Part shown: piece by piece, positions 1 to 11,300 of the stretch
Position numbering within the stretch: position 1 is the first letter of the stretch
Layout: the number at the start of each line of letters is the position of its first letter
Source of the DNA: Triangularia verruculosa
Taxonomy: Eukaryota > Ascomycota > Sordariomycetes > Sordariales > Podosporaceae
NCBI GenBank assembly: GCA_033296885.1
Contig: MU863877.1
Coordinates: forward strand, 1-64,000
Direction of reading: 5' to 3'
DNA length: 64,000 nucleotides
Notes under the pieces: generated by a model
What the model was told of the DNA's origin: nothing
The model's database searches: none
Seen by the model: only the letters and a program-made list of their open reading frames with translations
Program-made: the position numbers and the translations under genes

Positions 1-278
1 CACTGCTGATCCAAGCTATTGTATTGCCTCTGAGGCCCTGTATTCTACAGGGCTCAGATACACTGTAAAATCCACAAACAAAAGCTGTATTTTAATATTA
101 TATAAAGCGGGGTAAAGTATAATTAACTATTACTTAAATTATTTTTCCAGTTAGGAACGAATTATAGTAATTAATATAGTTTATAATAAGTATATAATAA
201 TTTAAATTAACGATTAAAAGTAAATATAATAATAAGGTAATCGTTAAGTTAATACTATTATAAGTATTGATTATAATA
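1..278. other. AT-rich flank of the transposon
   Basis: Very AT-rich DNA (many TATA/TAAT runs) with no open frame of note, ending at the TA dinucleotide 277-278 that precedes the element. It looks like RIP-degraded repeat sequence. I cannot assign it to a family. Confidence 0.5.
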
Positions 279-322
279 ACGTGCATAATAAGCGAGCGCC
301 GCAGATAAGCGAGCGCTGCATT
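279..322 (+). repeat. Left terminal inverted repeat
   Basis: Pairs with 2097-2140 over about 44 bp. It contains a tandem sub-motif, AAGCGAGCGCCGCAG followed by AAGCGAGCGCTGCA two bases later. Such doubled motifs are candidate transposase binding sites (inference). Confidence 0.85.
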
Positions 323-376
323 TTTCGACGCGACCTAACCCTCTACCTTCAATATTCCATTTCTTAACTAAAAACT

Positions 377-2051
377 ATGTCTTCTACTTCTAACGAAGTT
401 AGAGTAATTCTGGCCGCTGAAGCTATAAAAAACAATAAAAACCTAAGTAAATGAGCCGTAGCGAAGATCTATAAAGTTGACGATAGAACTATTCGCTGTC
501 GACTTGCCGGTATACCTGTACGACGCGATACTTTAGCTAATTCGCGCAAACTTACGGATTTAGAAGAAAAAACGATTGTTTAATATATAATTGAGCTATC
601 TATATGTGTATTTTATCCCCGGCTTTCGTATGTGGAAGATATGGCTAATCGATTACTATGCGAATGCGACGCGCCTCCTGTTGGTGTACGATGGGCTTAT
701 AACTTCGTTAAACGTTAGTTAGGACTTCGGACGCGTTTTACGTGTAAATATGACTATTAGAGGGCCAAATGCGAGGATCTAAAGGTTATTGGCGAGTGGT
801 TTACCCTTGTACGGAATACTAAGGCTAAGTATAGTATTGTGGATAACGATATCTATAACTTCGACGAGATTGAGTTTATGATGGGTATTATCTTCGCGGG
901 TATGGTAGTTACGACCTCGGACGGCTGTAATAAAGCTAAATAGGCTTAGCTTAGTAATCGTAAGTAGGCTATAGTTATTTAAAGAGTAAATGCTTTAGGT
1001 TAGGCTATCCTACTATTTATTATCTTAGCCGGGTAATATTACCTCGCTAATTGGTATTAAGAATGTAGCCTTCCGGCTACTTAGCGTATTATAATAACCG
1101 ATAATGGCTGGACTATTAATGAGAAAAGTATAGATTGGATTCGGTACTTTGATTTTTATACGGTATTTTATACGAAGGGTAAATATCGGCTGTTAATCCT
1201 TAACGGCTACGAGAGCTACTACTCCGAAGAATTCGAGACCTATTGCTAGGAGTATAATATTATTACACTATATATACCTCCGCACTCCTCCTATATACTT
1301 TAGCTATTAGATATTGGCTATTTTACGCTATTAAAGAGGGTATATAGCCGTTAGATTAAGTAGTTGATGCGGATGAATATTACATATATTAGTAAGTTGG
1401 AGTTTCTTTGTATATTTAGAGAAGCGTTTTTTGCTTCGATTATAGAAAAGAATATCTAGGGAGGTTTTACTAGAGCTGGCCTTATGCCGTACGATTTAGA
1501 AAGGGTGATATTTAAGCTGGATATACGTATTCGGACCTTAATACCCCTAGCCTCAAGCCTAACTACGGCATTACCTTAGGTCTCTCAAACGCTATACAAC
1601 CCTCGAGAGGTCATTTTATAATCAGCGCTTATTAAAACTCGAATTTCCAACTATTAAGGTAGCTCTCTAACCTTAATGCTAGCCGCTATAGACCAATTTA
1701 CCAAGGGAGTAATGGGTATAATATACGAGGTGGCTCTTCTCCGTACAGAGGTCTCTTCGCTACGCAAGGCCAATGAGGAGCTTAGTAAGAGACGGAGAGC
1801 CAAAAAAAATACGTGTGCGGCTTGGAGGGTCACTTACTGTACAAGAGGTACAGGATCTACTGGATTAGAAGGCTGTGGGTGAGCAGGTAGCCCAGGAAAT
1901 ACGATAAAGTGGTGGTGGTGCAGGGGGGTCTCGTACGAAGATTCGGTGCTGTGGCGTGTGCGGTAAGCCTGGCCATAATGCACGTACATACCAGGAGGCT
2001 GCAGAATCATCTGATTCATCTGTTTCCGATTCAGTTATAGTTATTTCCTAG
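377..2051 (+). pseudogene. Pogo/Fot1-type DDE transposase relic
   Basis: Reading from the ATG at 377, one frame stays recognisable to about 1800 but is broken by roughly 20 in-frame stops, almost all TAA or TAG, as expected from CAA/CAG/TGG after RIP. Visible family marks are YNFDE followed by FMMGI near 856-893 (first catalytic Asp), ITDNGWT near 1096-1116 (second Asp) and IPPHSSYI near 1270-1295. After an 8-A run at 1801-1808 the frame shifts by one base. It then continues into a zinc-knuckle tail (CGVC...GH) whose last Cys has become Tyr, again a G-to-A change. No functional product is possible. Confidence 0.9.
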
Positions 2052-2096
2052 TGTTGTGGTTGTGTAATTGAGGATAGCTGTGGTAGGGTGGTAGAA

Positions 2097-2140
2097 AGTG
2101 CGGCGCTCGCTTGTCTGCGGCGCTCGCTTATCACGCACGT
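2097..2140 (-). repeat. Right terminal inverted repeat
   Basis: Reverse complement of the left end with a few transitions. This copy keeps CGTG where the left end has CATA, as expected if RIP changed only one end. It is followed by the TA duplication at 2141-2142. Confidence 0.85.
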
Positions 2141-2142
2141 TA

Positions 2143-3048
2143 TATATAATAAAAATAGTAGTATATAATATCTTAAATAAACGTCTTATATTTTTCGATA
2201 ATCTTACTAAAATTCCTTAGTTACTTCCAGCCGCTATAATGTTCCCCACGTTACGTACTAATCCAGTATATACTCCACTCCGTATCTTACAACGACTGAC
2301 ACTTGTCGTCCTATGGCGAGGCTAACCCGCCATCCACGACATCATGACCGAACATATTGTGAATTTTGATTTATTTATCTCTAGCAGCATTAAGCGGCAC
2401 AGTAACAACAAACAGAAAAGAACGAGATAGGAGCCTCGATGCACAAGTTTAAGTGTCGAGGCTTCCCCAGCCAATTCAACTGAGATATGCCTCTGCTTTC
2501 CCTCTCCAAGTGCAGCAGCAAAGATCAACTGAAGAGCGGGAATGGGAACTTGAAATAAAGACAGCTAACAGGCATTGAACGATATCTAATAGGTCTACTG
2601 GGAATCTATTAGAGTGTCTGAGATTCTTGATTGGTGGGGGGAGGACCACGGCGTATTGATCTGGTCGTAATCCCTCAGGGCCGACTGCTGGCTGAAGAGT
2701 GATACTGGGCTGAATACCGCATATGGTACAACAATTCCCAGCGTGTATACGAGCGCAGTCCTTTTGCAGTAAAAGATGACAACCAAAACAAAAGAACGTC
2801 GTTGGTGATGATGTCAGCAACTTCGGACAAAGATGAGATCCACCCCGAGCCATCTAACCCACCCCACCCCCGCGGTCCCGGCCCCGCTTGATCCCGAAGA
2901 TCCCGCCTGGACCTCCATGCCCCGCTTTCAACGTCTTGACTTATTAGTGTACACCTTCCAATTCCAACACCTCATCCTTTCACAGCAGCCTCAACTAACA
3001 CCTTCCATCTTCCATAATTATTTTCAACCAGCTGAATACCTTATCACA
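2143..3048. other. Intergenic, transposon to DUF1772 gene
   Basis: AT-rich up to about 2280, then normal composition. Contains the promoter and 5' leader of the gene at 3049. The small open frames here overlap each other on both strands and show no family features. Confidence 0.5.
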
Positions 3049-3555
3049 ATGTCCCTCTCCAAACCCTCCCTCCCCGTCATCAAAACCTCCACCCTCCTCC
3101 TCACGGCCTTCACCACCGGCCTCTCCCTCACCTACTCCACCGTCGTCACGCCCCTCCTCCTCACCTCCCCCACCCCGCTCATGCTCCAGCAATGGAAAAA
3201 GATGTTCCTCGCCGGATCAACCCACATGCCGCCCCTCTCCATCATTTCCGCTGTCAGCTTCTTCTACTTGGCTGCTAAATCCCCCGCCCATCGAAACCTC
3301 TGGTCGACAGCGGGTGGGTTGACTCTGGGCATCATCCCGTACACGCTGGCGCTGATGATGGGCACGAATAATGAGCTGCTGAAGAGGGAGGGGGAGTTGA
3401 CTGCGAGGGCGAAGACGAGTGGGGCGGTGGTGGTGAGTGAAAGCGAGGAGAAGGGGGCGAAGGAGTTGGTGGATCGATGGGGGGTGCTGAATTTAGGGAG
3501 GACTGCGATGTTGCTGGGGGCTGTGGGGTTGGGGGCTTGGACCTCTTTGTTGTGA
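3049..3555 (+). CDS. DUF1772 (anthrone-oxygenase-like) membrane protein
   Basis: A 168-aa single-exon protein. I start at the ATG at 3049 (context ATCACAATGT) rather than at 2833, because the upstream 72 codons are Pro-rich and look like leader sequence. It has four hydrophobic segments in the DUF1772 pattern: an N-terminal helix, a region around SIISAVSFFYLAA, one around GIIPYTLALMM and a C-terminal one ending in TSLL. The segment TNNELLKRE after helix 3 is typical of the family. DUF1772 includes anthrone oxygenases of polyketide pathways, but no polyketide cluster is present here, so the substrate is unknown. It converges on the MFS gene, with stops about 300 bp apart. Confidence 0.75.
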   Translation: MSLSKPSLPVIKTSTLLLTAFTTGLSLTYSTVVTPLLLTSPTPLMLQQWKKMFLAGSTHMPPLSIISAVSFFYLAAKSPAHRNLWSTAGGLTLGIIPYTLALMMGTNNELLKREGELTARAKTSGAVVVSESEEKGAKELVDRWGVLNLGRTAMLLGAVGLGAWTSLL

Positions 3556-3851
3556 GGATGAGGGTGTTGGGTGAAGCGTCGTGATGGTGGTGGGGGACGA
3601 ATGTGATGTGATGGAAACGATGTGGAATGAAGATTGGTAACGGGGCTGTGTACAAGAATGTAAAAATTATATGTATATATAGCTCTGAAGAGATGGATTT
3701 CCAGTCTCTGTATCAAGAATCGCTCAAGAGTTCTGATCTGTCATGCTCACAGCATATCATGCAGATCTGGGATCACGAATTAATACACACTTCAACAGCA
3801 AGGTTGAGTTGTCTACTCCTTAACAAACGCTCTGATACAACTAATAAGACC

Positions 3852-5603
3852 CTATAGCGCTGCCTTTCCCCTCGACTCAAATGGCAACAAAAGAACCAAA
3901 ACTCCGGCTGCAATGAAAAGAGCACCGCTCGTATAGACTGGCGCGGCAGTTCGCAAATCTGCAAACATGGCCACGATAGGCTGTTGGCTGCCAGTCAGCT
4001 TTGTTCAAATGGATAGGATGATGGCAATGGGAACTTACCGCCATGATGCCAAAGATGCGATTGCACGTCGCTGTCAGTGCATTACCAGTCCCTCTTTGAG
4101 GCGTTGGGAATAGCTCCGGTGTAAAGCTGTACAAAACAGCATACATAACGTTGCTCGTGAAATTGAACGCACAGTTCCAACCGAGCAGGGACTGTGAGTC
4201 AAGCGCTGTTGTTGAGCAGTACAGGAACACTCCCGTCAAGACTGTCGACAAAGACAGTGTCCCCTTCCTGCCAAAGCGTGGCAACTCAACCAGATACCCC
4301 CCAAGAAGAGCACCTGGAATGCCAACAGTGGCAATAATGAGAGAGTTGCGGTATGTCAGATATGTCGACCCATCTCCAAAGTCAACTCCTCTCGTGGCCT
4401 GGATATACGGCAAGAAGGCATTATAAAGGGGATATCCCAGCCCAATGAACGCCCAGACAACCATGATCAACCCCGTCGACCACGCCAGCTTCTTCGTCGA
4501 GAACAACACCCTCACTCTTTCCAGCTTAACATTCTCCAACTTCCTCCTCACCGCAACCTTGGCATCCGTCCTCGCCACATACCCCTCCGGCTCAACCCTC
4601 CTCAAATCCTCCACCGTCAACCCGCACTCCCTCCCATTCCTCCTCGCCACCTCATGAACCACCCTAACCGCTTCCTCATCCCGCCCCTGCCCCATCAAAA
4701 ACTTGGGACTCTCATAAATCTTGAACGCCAGAAACCTCAGCGCAAACATCAACAACGTCAACCCCCCCAGCGTAATCATGAACCACCTCCACCCCATATT
4801 CCCCTGCCTCGTGCAACTCCCCGCCGGCGCCCCCTCCTGACAAGTCATACCCCCCAACAACGGCCATGCAATCAACGTCGCAATGACTTGCGCAACCGCC
4901 CAATCGACACTAAGCACAGTCAACAACCACTGATGACTCCCCGGCAAAAACTCCAAGAAAATCGCGCTGTCGACCGGGAGGTTTCCACCGACACCAAAAC
5001 TCCACAAACTGGCAAACACCCCAATGGCAGCAAAGCTCGGCGACGAAGCAGCGACCATCCCAAACACGGCTGTTATTCCCAGAGTCAGATTGAAGGCCCA
5101 TTTTCGGCCAAAAACGTCACATCCAAAACCCCAGAAGATCGCCCCGGCTAGTAATCCTATGTTTTGCGCGAGGGTGAGATATGCCGGGCGGGAGACGGCG
5201 AATTCAAGGGCGATGGGGGGCAGGATGAGGGAGGTGGCGATGGGCCAGAGGTTATCGCTCGCCCAGCCGAAGCCGACGACGATGAAGAGGAGGTACTGGT
5301 AGCGGCCTATGCCGATTTCTTGGATCTGAAATCCTAGATAGTCAGTAAATAATTATCGCATACTGAACAAGAAGGGCGGCAACGTACAGCGCGGTTCAAA
5401 ATCCTGGCCTTCTCCTCATAAACAGGATCGATCTGTCCCCGGGGAAGAATCGCATCGTCAGAACCCCCCAAGGCAGAGGAAAACGAGGTATTGTCCCCTC
5501 CATTGCGCGCCGCATCACCAGCCTTTTTGTCTTCATTGTCGCTGTTGACAATACCATTCCCACCTGCTGTAGCGATGGTGGCGGTGGTGTTGTTGTCCGC
5601 CAT
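3852..5603 (-). CDS. MFS transporter (sugar/SV2-like)
   Basis: Three exons (5603-5388, 5325-4039, 3980-3852) join in phase to 543 codons. The introns 5326-5387 and 3981-4038 have donors GTACGT and GTAAGT, and the second has a GCTGAC branch site. The first 60 or so residues form a hydrophilic cytosolic tail. About 12 membrane segments follow, with the MFS signature GCDVFGRKWAF after helix 2 and a second LPRFGRKG motif after the long central loop. The pattern (GRYQYLL, SPRFL-like SPKFLMGQGRDEEA) resembles the sugar/organic-anion SV2-type transporters of filamentous fungi. The substrate cannot be read from sequence. Confidence 0.85.
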
Positions 5604-6543
5604 GGTTCCGAGTACCTAGCTTCACCTCTCACCTCACAATTTCACACACAAAAAACAATAGTGATGCAAAGAGGAAAAATTCAAAACTCAAACAGTCCAT
5701 ATCCTTTCCCACATAAGGTATGTCCAAACACAAGCTTTCCCCGCCCTTGGAAACTGCTGCTACCGTCTACTAGTTCTCTCTCGTGTGCATCTGTGTGCCT
5801 ACCACAACCATAGTGACCGACGATCACTCCCCAAATCCGGACCCTACCATTCACCGAACCCATCCAAAAATCAAATCCGGGGAAATGACCAAAAACGTCG
5901 ACATGCACTCCAATCGCGCCATCGATCCGCGCGACCTGAATTGTCCGTTCCCGAAGCTGAAAAAGCTTGAATTGAGTTCGCTTTCTGGTGCCAGGTTGCG
6001 TCCGTGGCGCCAAAGTACGACCGCAGAGCGATGACGCAATAGCTTTTCACCCGTCACAGTTCCTCGGTCCTACCACTCACAGCACTAGCTCCACCTCTTG
6101 GAATGCTCACCGGTCACTGATCTCCTCCATCAGCATCTTGTACCCACTTTCATTGTGATATCCATAGCACATAGTTCCCTCCCCAGTCCTTATTGCTGCA
6201 ACCAACAATGCCGCATCACGGGCCCATTCATCATATTCCAAGGTATGTTGGCTACCATGTGATGTTGCTTTCACGATTCGCCAGGAGTATGAAGTATCCA
6301 TCAGATTCTATTCATACACAAATAGCCCATGGTGACAGCCCCTGAACTAGTGGGCTATGAGAAAAAGGGGGCTACCGTGGCAGTACATAAAAGACAAATG
6401 TCCTCGCAACGCCTGCGCCATAACAGTCCTACAAATACATGTCTTATCCCGCAATTGCAGCTTCCATCTCATCATACCAGCCGCGCCTTGCCTCAAACTT
6501 ATCCTGCAAAATCTCAATACCTCGGAAGCGGCCTGCTCCACCA
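5604..6543. other. Intergenic, 940 bp
   Basis: Upstream region of the MFS gene (about 5604-6000) and 3' region of the next minus-strand gene. The open frames here are short, mutually overlapping and without recognisable similarity. I see no feature I can support. Confidence 0.5.
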
Positions 6544-9500
6544 TCACCACATCTCTCCCGCCTCCCCCCTCTCATTTCTCACGATCGTCTTTGTTGAGGC
6601 CGCAGCGGTCGACACAGAAACCACTGATTGTGCCTGTCCAGACGATGTCCCATTGCTGCTACCACGATTGTGACGATTCGGCTGCGAAGGCTGACTAGAG
6701 GCGGTGGCAGATCCGGGAACACCAGGCGGGCCATCATTTGCTCGCTGTAACAAAACCCCAAATAACCCCGAGAGATTGTTGTCTTCATACTGACCGATCA
6801 AATCCATCTGCCGAACCATGGCGAGAGCAGGGCCGTAAAGGTTAGTAAAACCCTCGTATCGATAAATATCCTCGGCACTCCAGTCGGCGGAGTCTCCGAG
6901 CTTGAGGCTGGCATTCATCTGACAGAATTCCTGAAGCTGAGTGGAAAGCACAGCAGCTTCGTACCAGCGTTCAAAGTCGCCGTGGCGCTGCCTGATTCGG
7001 CCGTCTTTCGGCAGGCGTGGGCGGGCGTGAATTCTCTTCGTCTTCTCTCCAGGGGCAGCGTTTGGGATATCCTCAATCGTAACCATATCGAGCTGCTCAA
7101 CCTCGGTGATCTGAAGCTCGCTCTTCCTATCAATACTCGGGTAGTACCATCGGGTGAGAACTCGAACTGCTTCAACAGTTGTGGAGTAATTGGGAACGTT
7201 GAAGATGAGGTTGGGACCGTTATTATCCCTATTGGAGGATCATGGTTAGTGAGAAATACGTGTGTAAAAGCAGGCAACGTACCTAATCTGAAGACTTTTG
7301 TACACCAGCTCAGCAAAGCGGCTGGCCCGTTTGTCGACCTCATCATGGTCGACGTGTGATAACATTATGCGCACATCCCAATTATGCTTAAGGGCATGTA
7401 CATAAACAGGTGCCACGCCATCCCCGTCGTGGATAGGGTGGAATGGCTTGACCATGATGGAAAAGGCTGGGCTGGAGTTGGCACCGTTGTCGCGGACCTC
7501 AATAGCGAATCGGTACGACTCCTCTTCCCCTTTCCGCCTCATCTCACAGTGGAAGGCATAGGTCATCTCGGCCTTCCGCGGTTCTGGATCCCAGATCTTT
7601 CTGCCACCGTTCCACATGCCGAGAAGCGCCTCAGCATCAGAGCCGTGAGTGGTGAGGACTTTCGTGAATCGAAGGTCCTTACGTCGCTCTGTCATGTCAA
7701 GGTTCTGAGAGTCATACTCCAGTCTGTAGACGGCCTGTTTACTTTTCCATCCGTCGGCCAGCGACTGTCCTGAATTGAATGAGAGAGTGCTTTCATCGAA
7801 GTTACCCAGAAGGATACGACCGAGCTCAGCGCGCACTTCAAGCCAACCGCGACGACAAGGGGCCTTGTGCAGGAGTCTCCCGATGGCCTGATCAAGTCCC
7901 TCTGCGGAGGGTACCTTCTCAACTCTCTCACCCAAAGCGGCCGCACCTGTCGTATTCGAAGACCTCTTCACTGCTCTGACAGAAGCCCTTGAAGTAGCAG
8001 ACGACGTAGACACCGCTTGGCGAGCGGGAGCAGCCTGCTGGTTCATGGTGTGGAAGGGCTTAGTATGGGGGTCATCATACCGGCGAAACGGGGTCGGGAT
8101 CGGGGTCGTGGCTGCGTTCGTGTTCGCGGTCTTGTCCGTGGCCTGGTTCGTGGTCTTGTCCGTGGTTGGGCCTGGGGTTGAAATTGAGGCCGGCTCGCCG
8201 TCATCATCTAGGGGATGTTAGCTGCGTGATCTGGGTTAAGGAGTGAGTCGACTTGCCGCTGAATGCTATCAGAGAGCTCACACTTGACCGAGAGCCTTGG
8301 GAGCCGCAATCCTCTACATCTCCGGTCATTGTGATAGGTGCTGGGGCCGAGGCATTTCCAATGTCCTCAGAGGGAAGGACAGGCGCATTCAGAGCCACCT
8401 CGTCAAGACCACTAGGGCTCTCAATATCAATCAGAGAACCTAGAGCGGCCCGCTCCAAATCGAAAGGATGTACAAAAGGCTTGACCGAGGCACTGTCAGT
8501 GAGCAGGCTGGAGCTAAGCTTTGTTGATATGCCCTCCATCCAGGTAACCACCTGGTTTTCAGTGGCGGCCACCTGCGCTTCTTCAGAAGCGGCACCTTGG
8601 TATACGGGCCCCGTGATGGGGCGCTCGTCTGAATCCTTCTCATTAATGATAGGGCGATTGCCCAAGATGTATCGTGGCTGTGTCTTCCCCGCGGGGATGT
8701 GAGGACCGAGAAGGGAGACATGGTGTTTTTTCTTGTGACTGAAAGGGCAAAGCCGCAGAGAGACGCCTTGGGTGTACAGGCGTGAATAGGCCCCATCCAG
8801 CCTTCTCACAGTTGCGGGATCGAGTAGGGTCGACGAGGTGAGTCGAGGGTTGATGTTGGTCATATAGCGAAACTCTACCATGAACTCGGGATCAAGGATG
8901 GGATCGACGTAGTCGTCAACGAACAATACGTGATTACATCGGAGAGAAAGCAGAAACATATTCTATTGGAAACGTGTCTGTGAGCAGGTGACCTTCTGGC
9001 TAGAGGTGGGAGGGGGTGCTGACTTTGCTGTTCAAGAGGACGTCCAACTTGCCCGTGGCCTTGTCGACACATCCGTCCTCTTGCGACCCAATATAAACGA
9101 GCGACTTGCCCATATCAGTGAAAATGCGGACATGGGTCTCTTGCTCGATCTGCGCAAGCTTTTCGTCAGATAGAATGTGGTGGAGCTTCAGGTCGTCGTC
9201 GCGGCACTCCAGGGCATCCCAGCAGGTCTTGAACGGGTAGTTGGCAATGTCGGTGGGGAAAGCATTCTTTTGAAAGTCGTCACTTTGCGAGTTCAACAAA
9301 CTCAAGTACTGTTGCTCGTCCGCAATCCAGTCGTTATCGATGTTGACCTGTGATAGTTAGCATTCGCCCTGCAAGTCTCCGAAGGAAGGCAATAACATAC
9401 ACTGAAGCACCCGGATGGCCCAAGGACCCGCTCGTAGTGTGAACCGAAGGCGTCCTTCTCGATCTCTGACGCAACGGCTGCGAAGCATCGCCGGAGGGGC

Positions 9501-9733
9501 GCAACCTCATCCTTGTGGCAGGTGATTTTGAACCACCGTTGATTGAGGTCGTAAAGAGCCTCGACCCTGCCATTAGTCTGGAATAGGTCAGCGCTAGGTC
9601 GTACAATGTAATCAAAAACAGGGAGAAAGAGACTAACCACAGGGTGGGAGGACAGAGCATTGACGATCTTTTTGATCGCCTTGGGCTTGAAGGCCCAGCA
9701 GGTTGTCTGGTAGAACTCGACGTGGTCCTCCAT
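6544..9733 (-). CDS. Conserved ascomycete protein of unknown function, 961 aa
   Basis: Six exons: 9733-9638, 9577-9401, 9347-9024, 8962-8284, 8207-7283, 7228-6544. Phases close to 962 codons including the stop. Intron 9578-9637 is exactly 60 nt with donor GTTAGT and a GCTGAC branch, so the frame stays open if it is retained. The donor of intron 4 (about 8283) is the least certain. Residues about 155-198 have the spacing of a KH-like fold (IEQETHVRIF...SLVYIGS), which is only an inference. The middle is Ser/Thr/Pro-rich, and the tail is Ser/Gln-rich and ends EAGEMW. I do not recognise a characterised family. Multi-exon conservation of frame supports it as a real gene. Confidence 0.8.
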
Positions 9734-11300
9734 TATTGCGAATTTGGCTGAGAGTCTGGGGAGGTTTCGAATTAGCTGGTTGATTCGTGAAAAAGATAGT
9801 GGAAGGAACGTCGAGTCGTTTCAAAAGGTTTGATTGGAAAGTGCCAGAGGCAGCAAATCCCAGATTGATAAGGCCACGCCTTCCAAAGAACCAAAGCCTT
9901 TTGAGAGAAAGATAAGGCTTTAGAACGAGAGGAAGACGGGGTTTGATAGACAAAAGAAGATCTGTAGCCAACCCACTTACGCGTTTAGGAGAGAAGAAAA
10001 AGCGGAATCCCAAGGACGAAGCTGGCGACGGGACTCGAGACGGTGGATGTCCGCAGACCGAAGTGCAAGACGGGACGGAGGTCGACAATCGATCCTAGCC
10101 CACCGATACGCACCAATGAGCGGAATAAGCAGTCAGGCTCTTTGGTGGGGCCCCATGATGTCGCCAGCTCTCGACAACGAGGTTTAGGCCGGCAGGCGCG
10201 GGTACAGGGCAACCAAACGGGGAAGGAACCGCTCACGCACCGGTCATCGCCGCGAGCGAACGCTTCTGTCCACATTGGACATCCTGAACGTCAAGCTCAC
10301 AACCAAGTGAACAAGGCTCACGAAGCCCTAGCAGAATATCGAAAATTGTCTTCAGGAACACCTCCCCTAGCTTCTTCAGCACGAGCCGAGGTACACCGAC
10401 TTGCAAAGAATGAGAAGCACGGAGCTTGGAGCTGCGGGGAGACTGGAAAGCGATACTGAACCTGAGCTTGAGATGGTGCAGCGGATGAATTGCAAGGCCA
10501 GGGTTAGTGATAGCACAAGAAGTGAGGCTAATGAAACGGACCTGGACAATAGTACAAAGCAGGAAGAGGACGGCGATGACCACCACTTCTCAACCTTGTT
10601 GCCCCAACAACGCCCCTTTCTACCTGCCCCACCAAAGTCAACATCTTCACCTCTCTTACCCCAACCTCACCGCCTCAAGCCTCCTATTACCTCACTCACA
10701 ACTCAAATCACCACATGAGACCCCATTTTTCAAAGATTTGTATATTCACTCTCCCCCCTCCTACAATACAAAACAACAACGCCATCACCATATGTATCTG
10801 TATCACTCGGCTTTAAAACCAATCAATTTCCCTTTCCCTTCCTCCTTGCCATTCCATTTCCCTTCCCAAACTCCAGCCATGGGGGTAAAAGACCACACAC
10901 GAAACAAAAGTTAAAAAAAAAAAAAAGTTCAATCCATTACCCCCAAATCCTTCCCACCCCAGAACTCCAATGTACAGTAATAAAGTAACAAAAGTAAAAG
11001 GCTTCAAACCCATGAAGTTGTTATGATGGCACATATAATACTGGTCCCCTCTTTTCTCCTCGTCTTCTCTCTCTCTAGGGTATCCAGACACTTGAAAACA
11101 ATGAAGATATTGAACGAAAAGAGCAAATCAAGATGAAACAAATGAACCCCCCTCTGCTGAAACCAATCTTGCCGCGCGAGAACGAATGACACCGCTGAAC
11201 AGTCTGGCTTGCTCGGATGATGAGTGTGAGAAAGAGTGGCGTGAAGAAGCAAAGTTGGAATACGTTGTCGACAATATCCTCGCAACCGCAGAGTTTCCCT
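9734..11300. other. Intergenic, 1.57 kb
   Basis: Promoter and leader of the gene starting at 9733, and 3' region of the She3-like gene. A possible leader intron on the minus strand runs from a GTAAGT near 9979 to an AG just upstream of the start codon. Open frames on both strands in 9985-10920 are shadows of low-complexity sequence. Confidence 0.45.

Larger units (their letters stand above)
279..2140 (+). mobile_element. Fot1/pogo-type DNA transposon, RIP-inactivated
   Basis: A complete 1862-bp element bounded by imperfect terminal inverted repeats of about 44 bp and a TA duplication (277-278 and 2141-2142). The left repeat begins ACGTGCATAATAAGCGAGCG and the right end, read inward, begins ACGTGCGTGATAAGCGAGCG. 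The differences are mainly G-to-A or C-to-T. Each repeat holds two copies of an AAGCGAGCGC-type motif. The interior carries a single degenerate transposase. Length, TA target site and repeat size fit the Fot1/Pot2/Tan1 branch of the pogo superfamily known from filamentous ascomycetes. It should be immobile because the transposase frame is riddled with stops. Confidence 0.9.
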
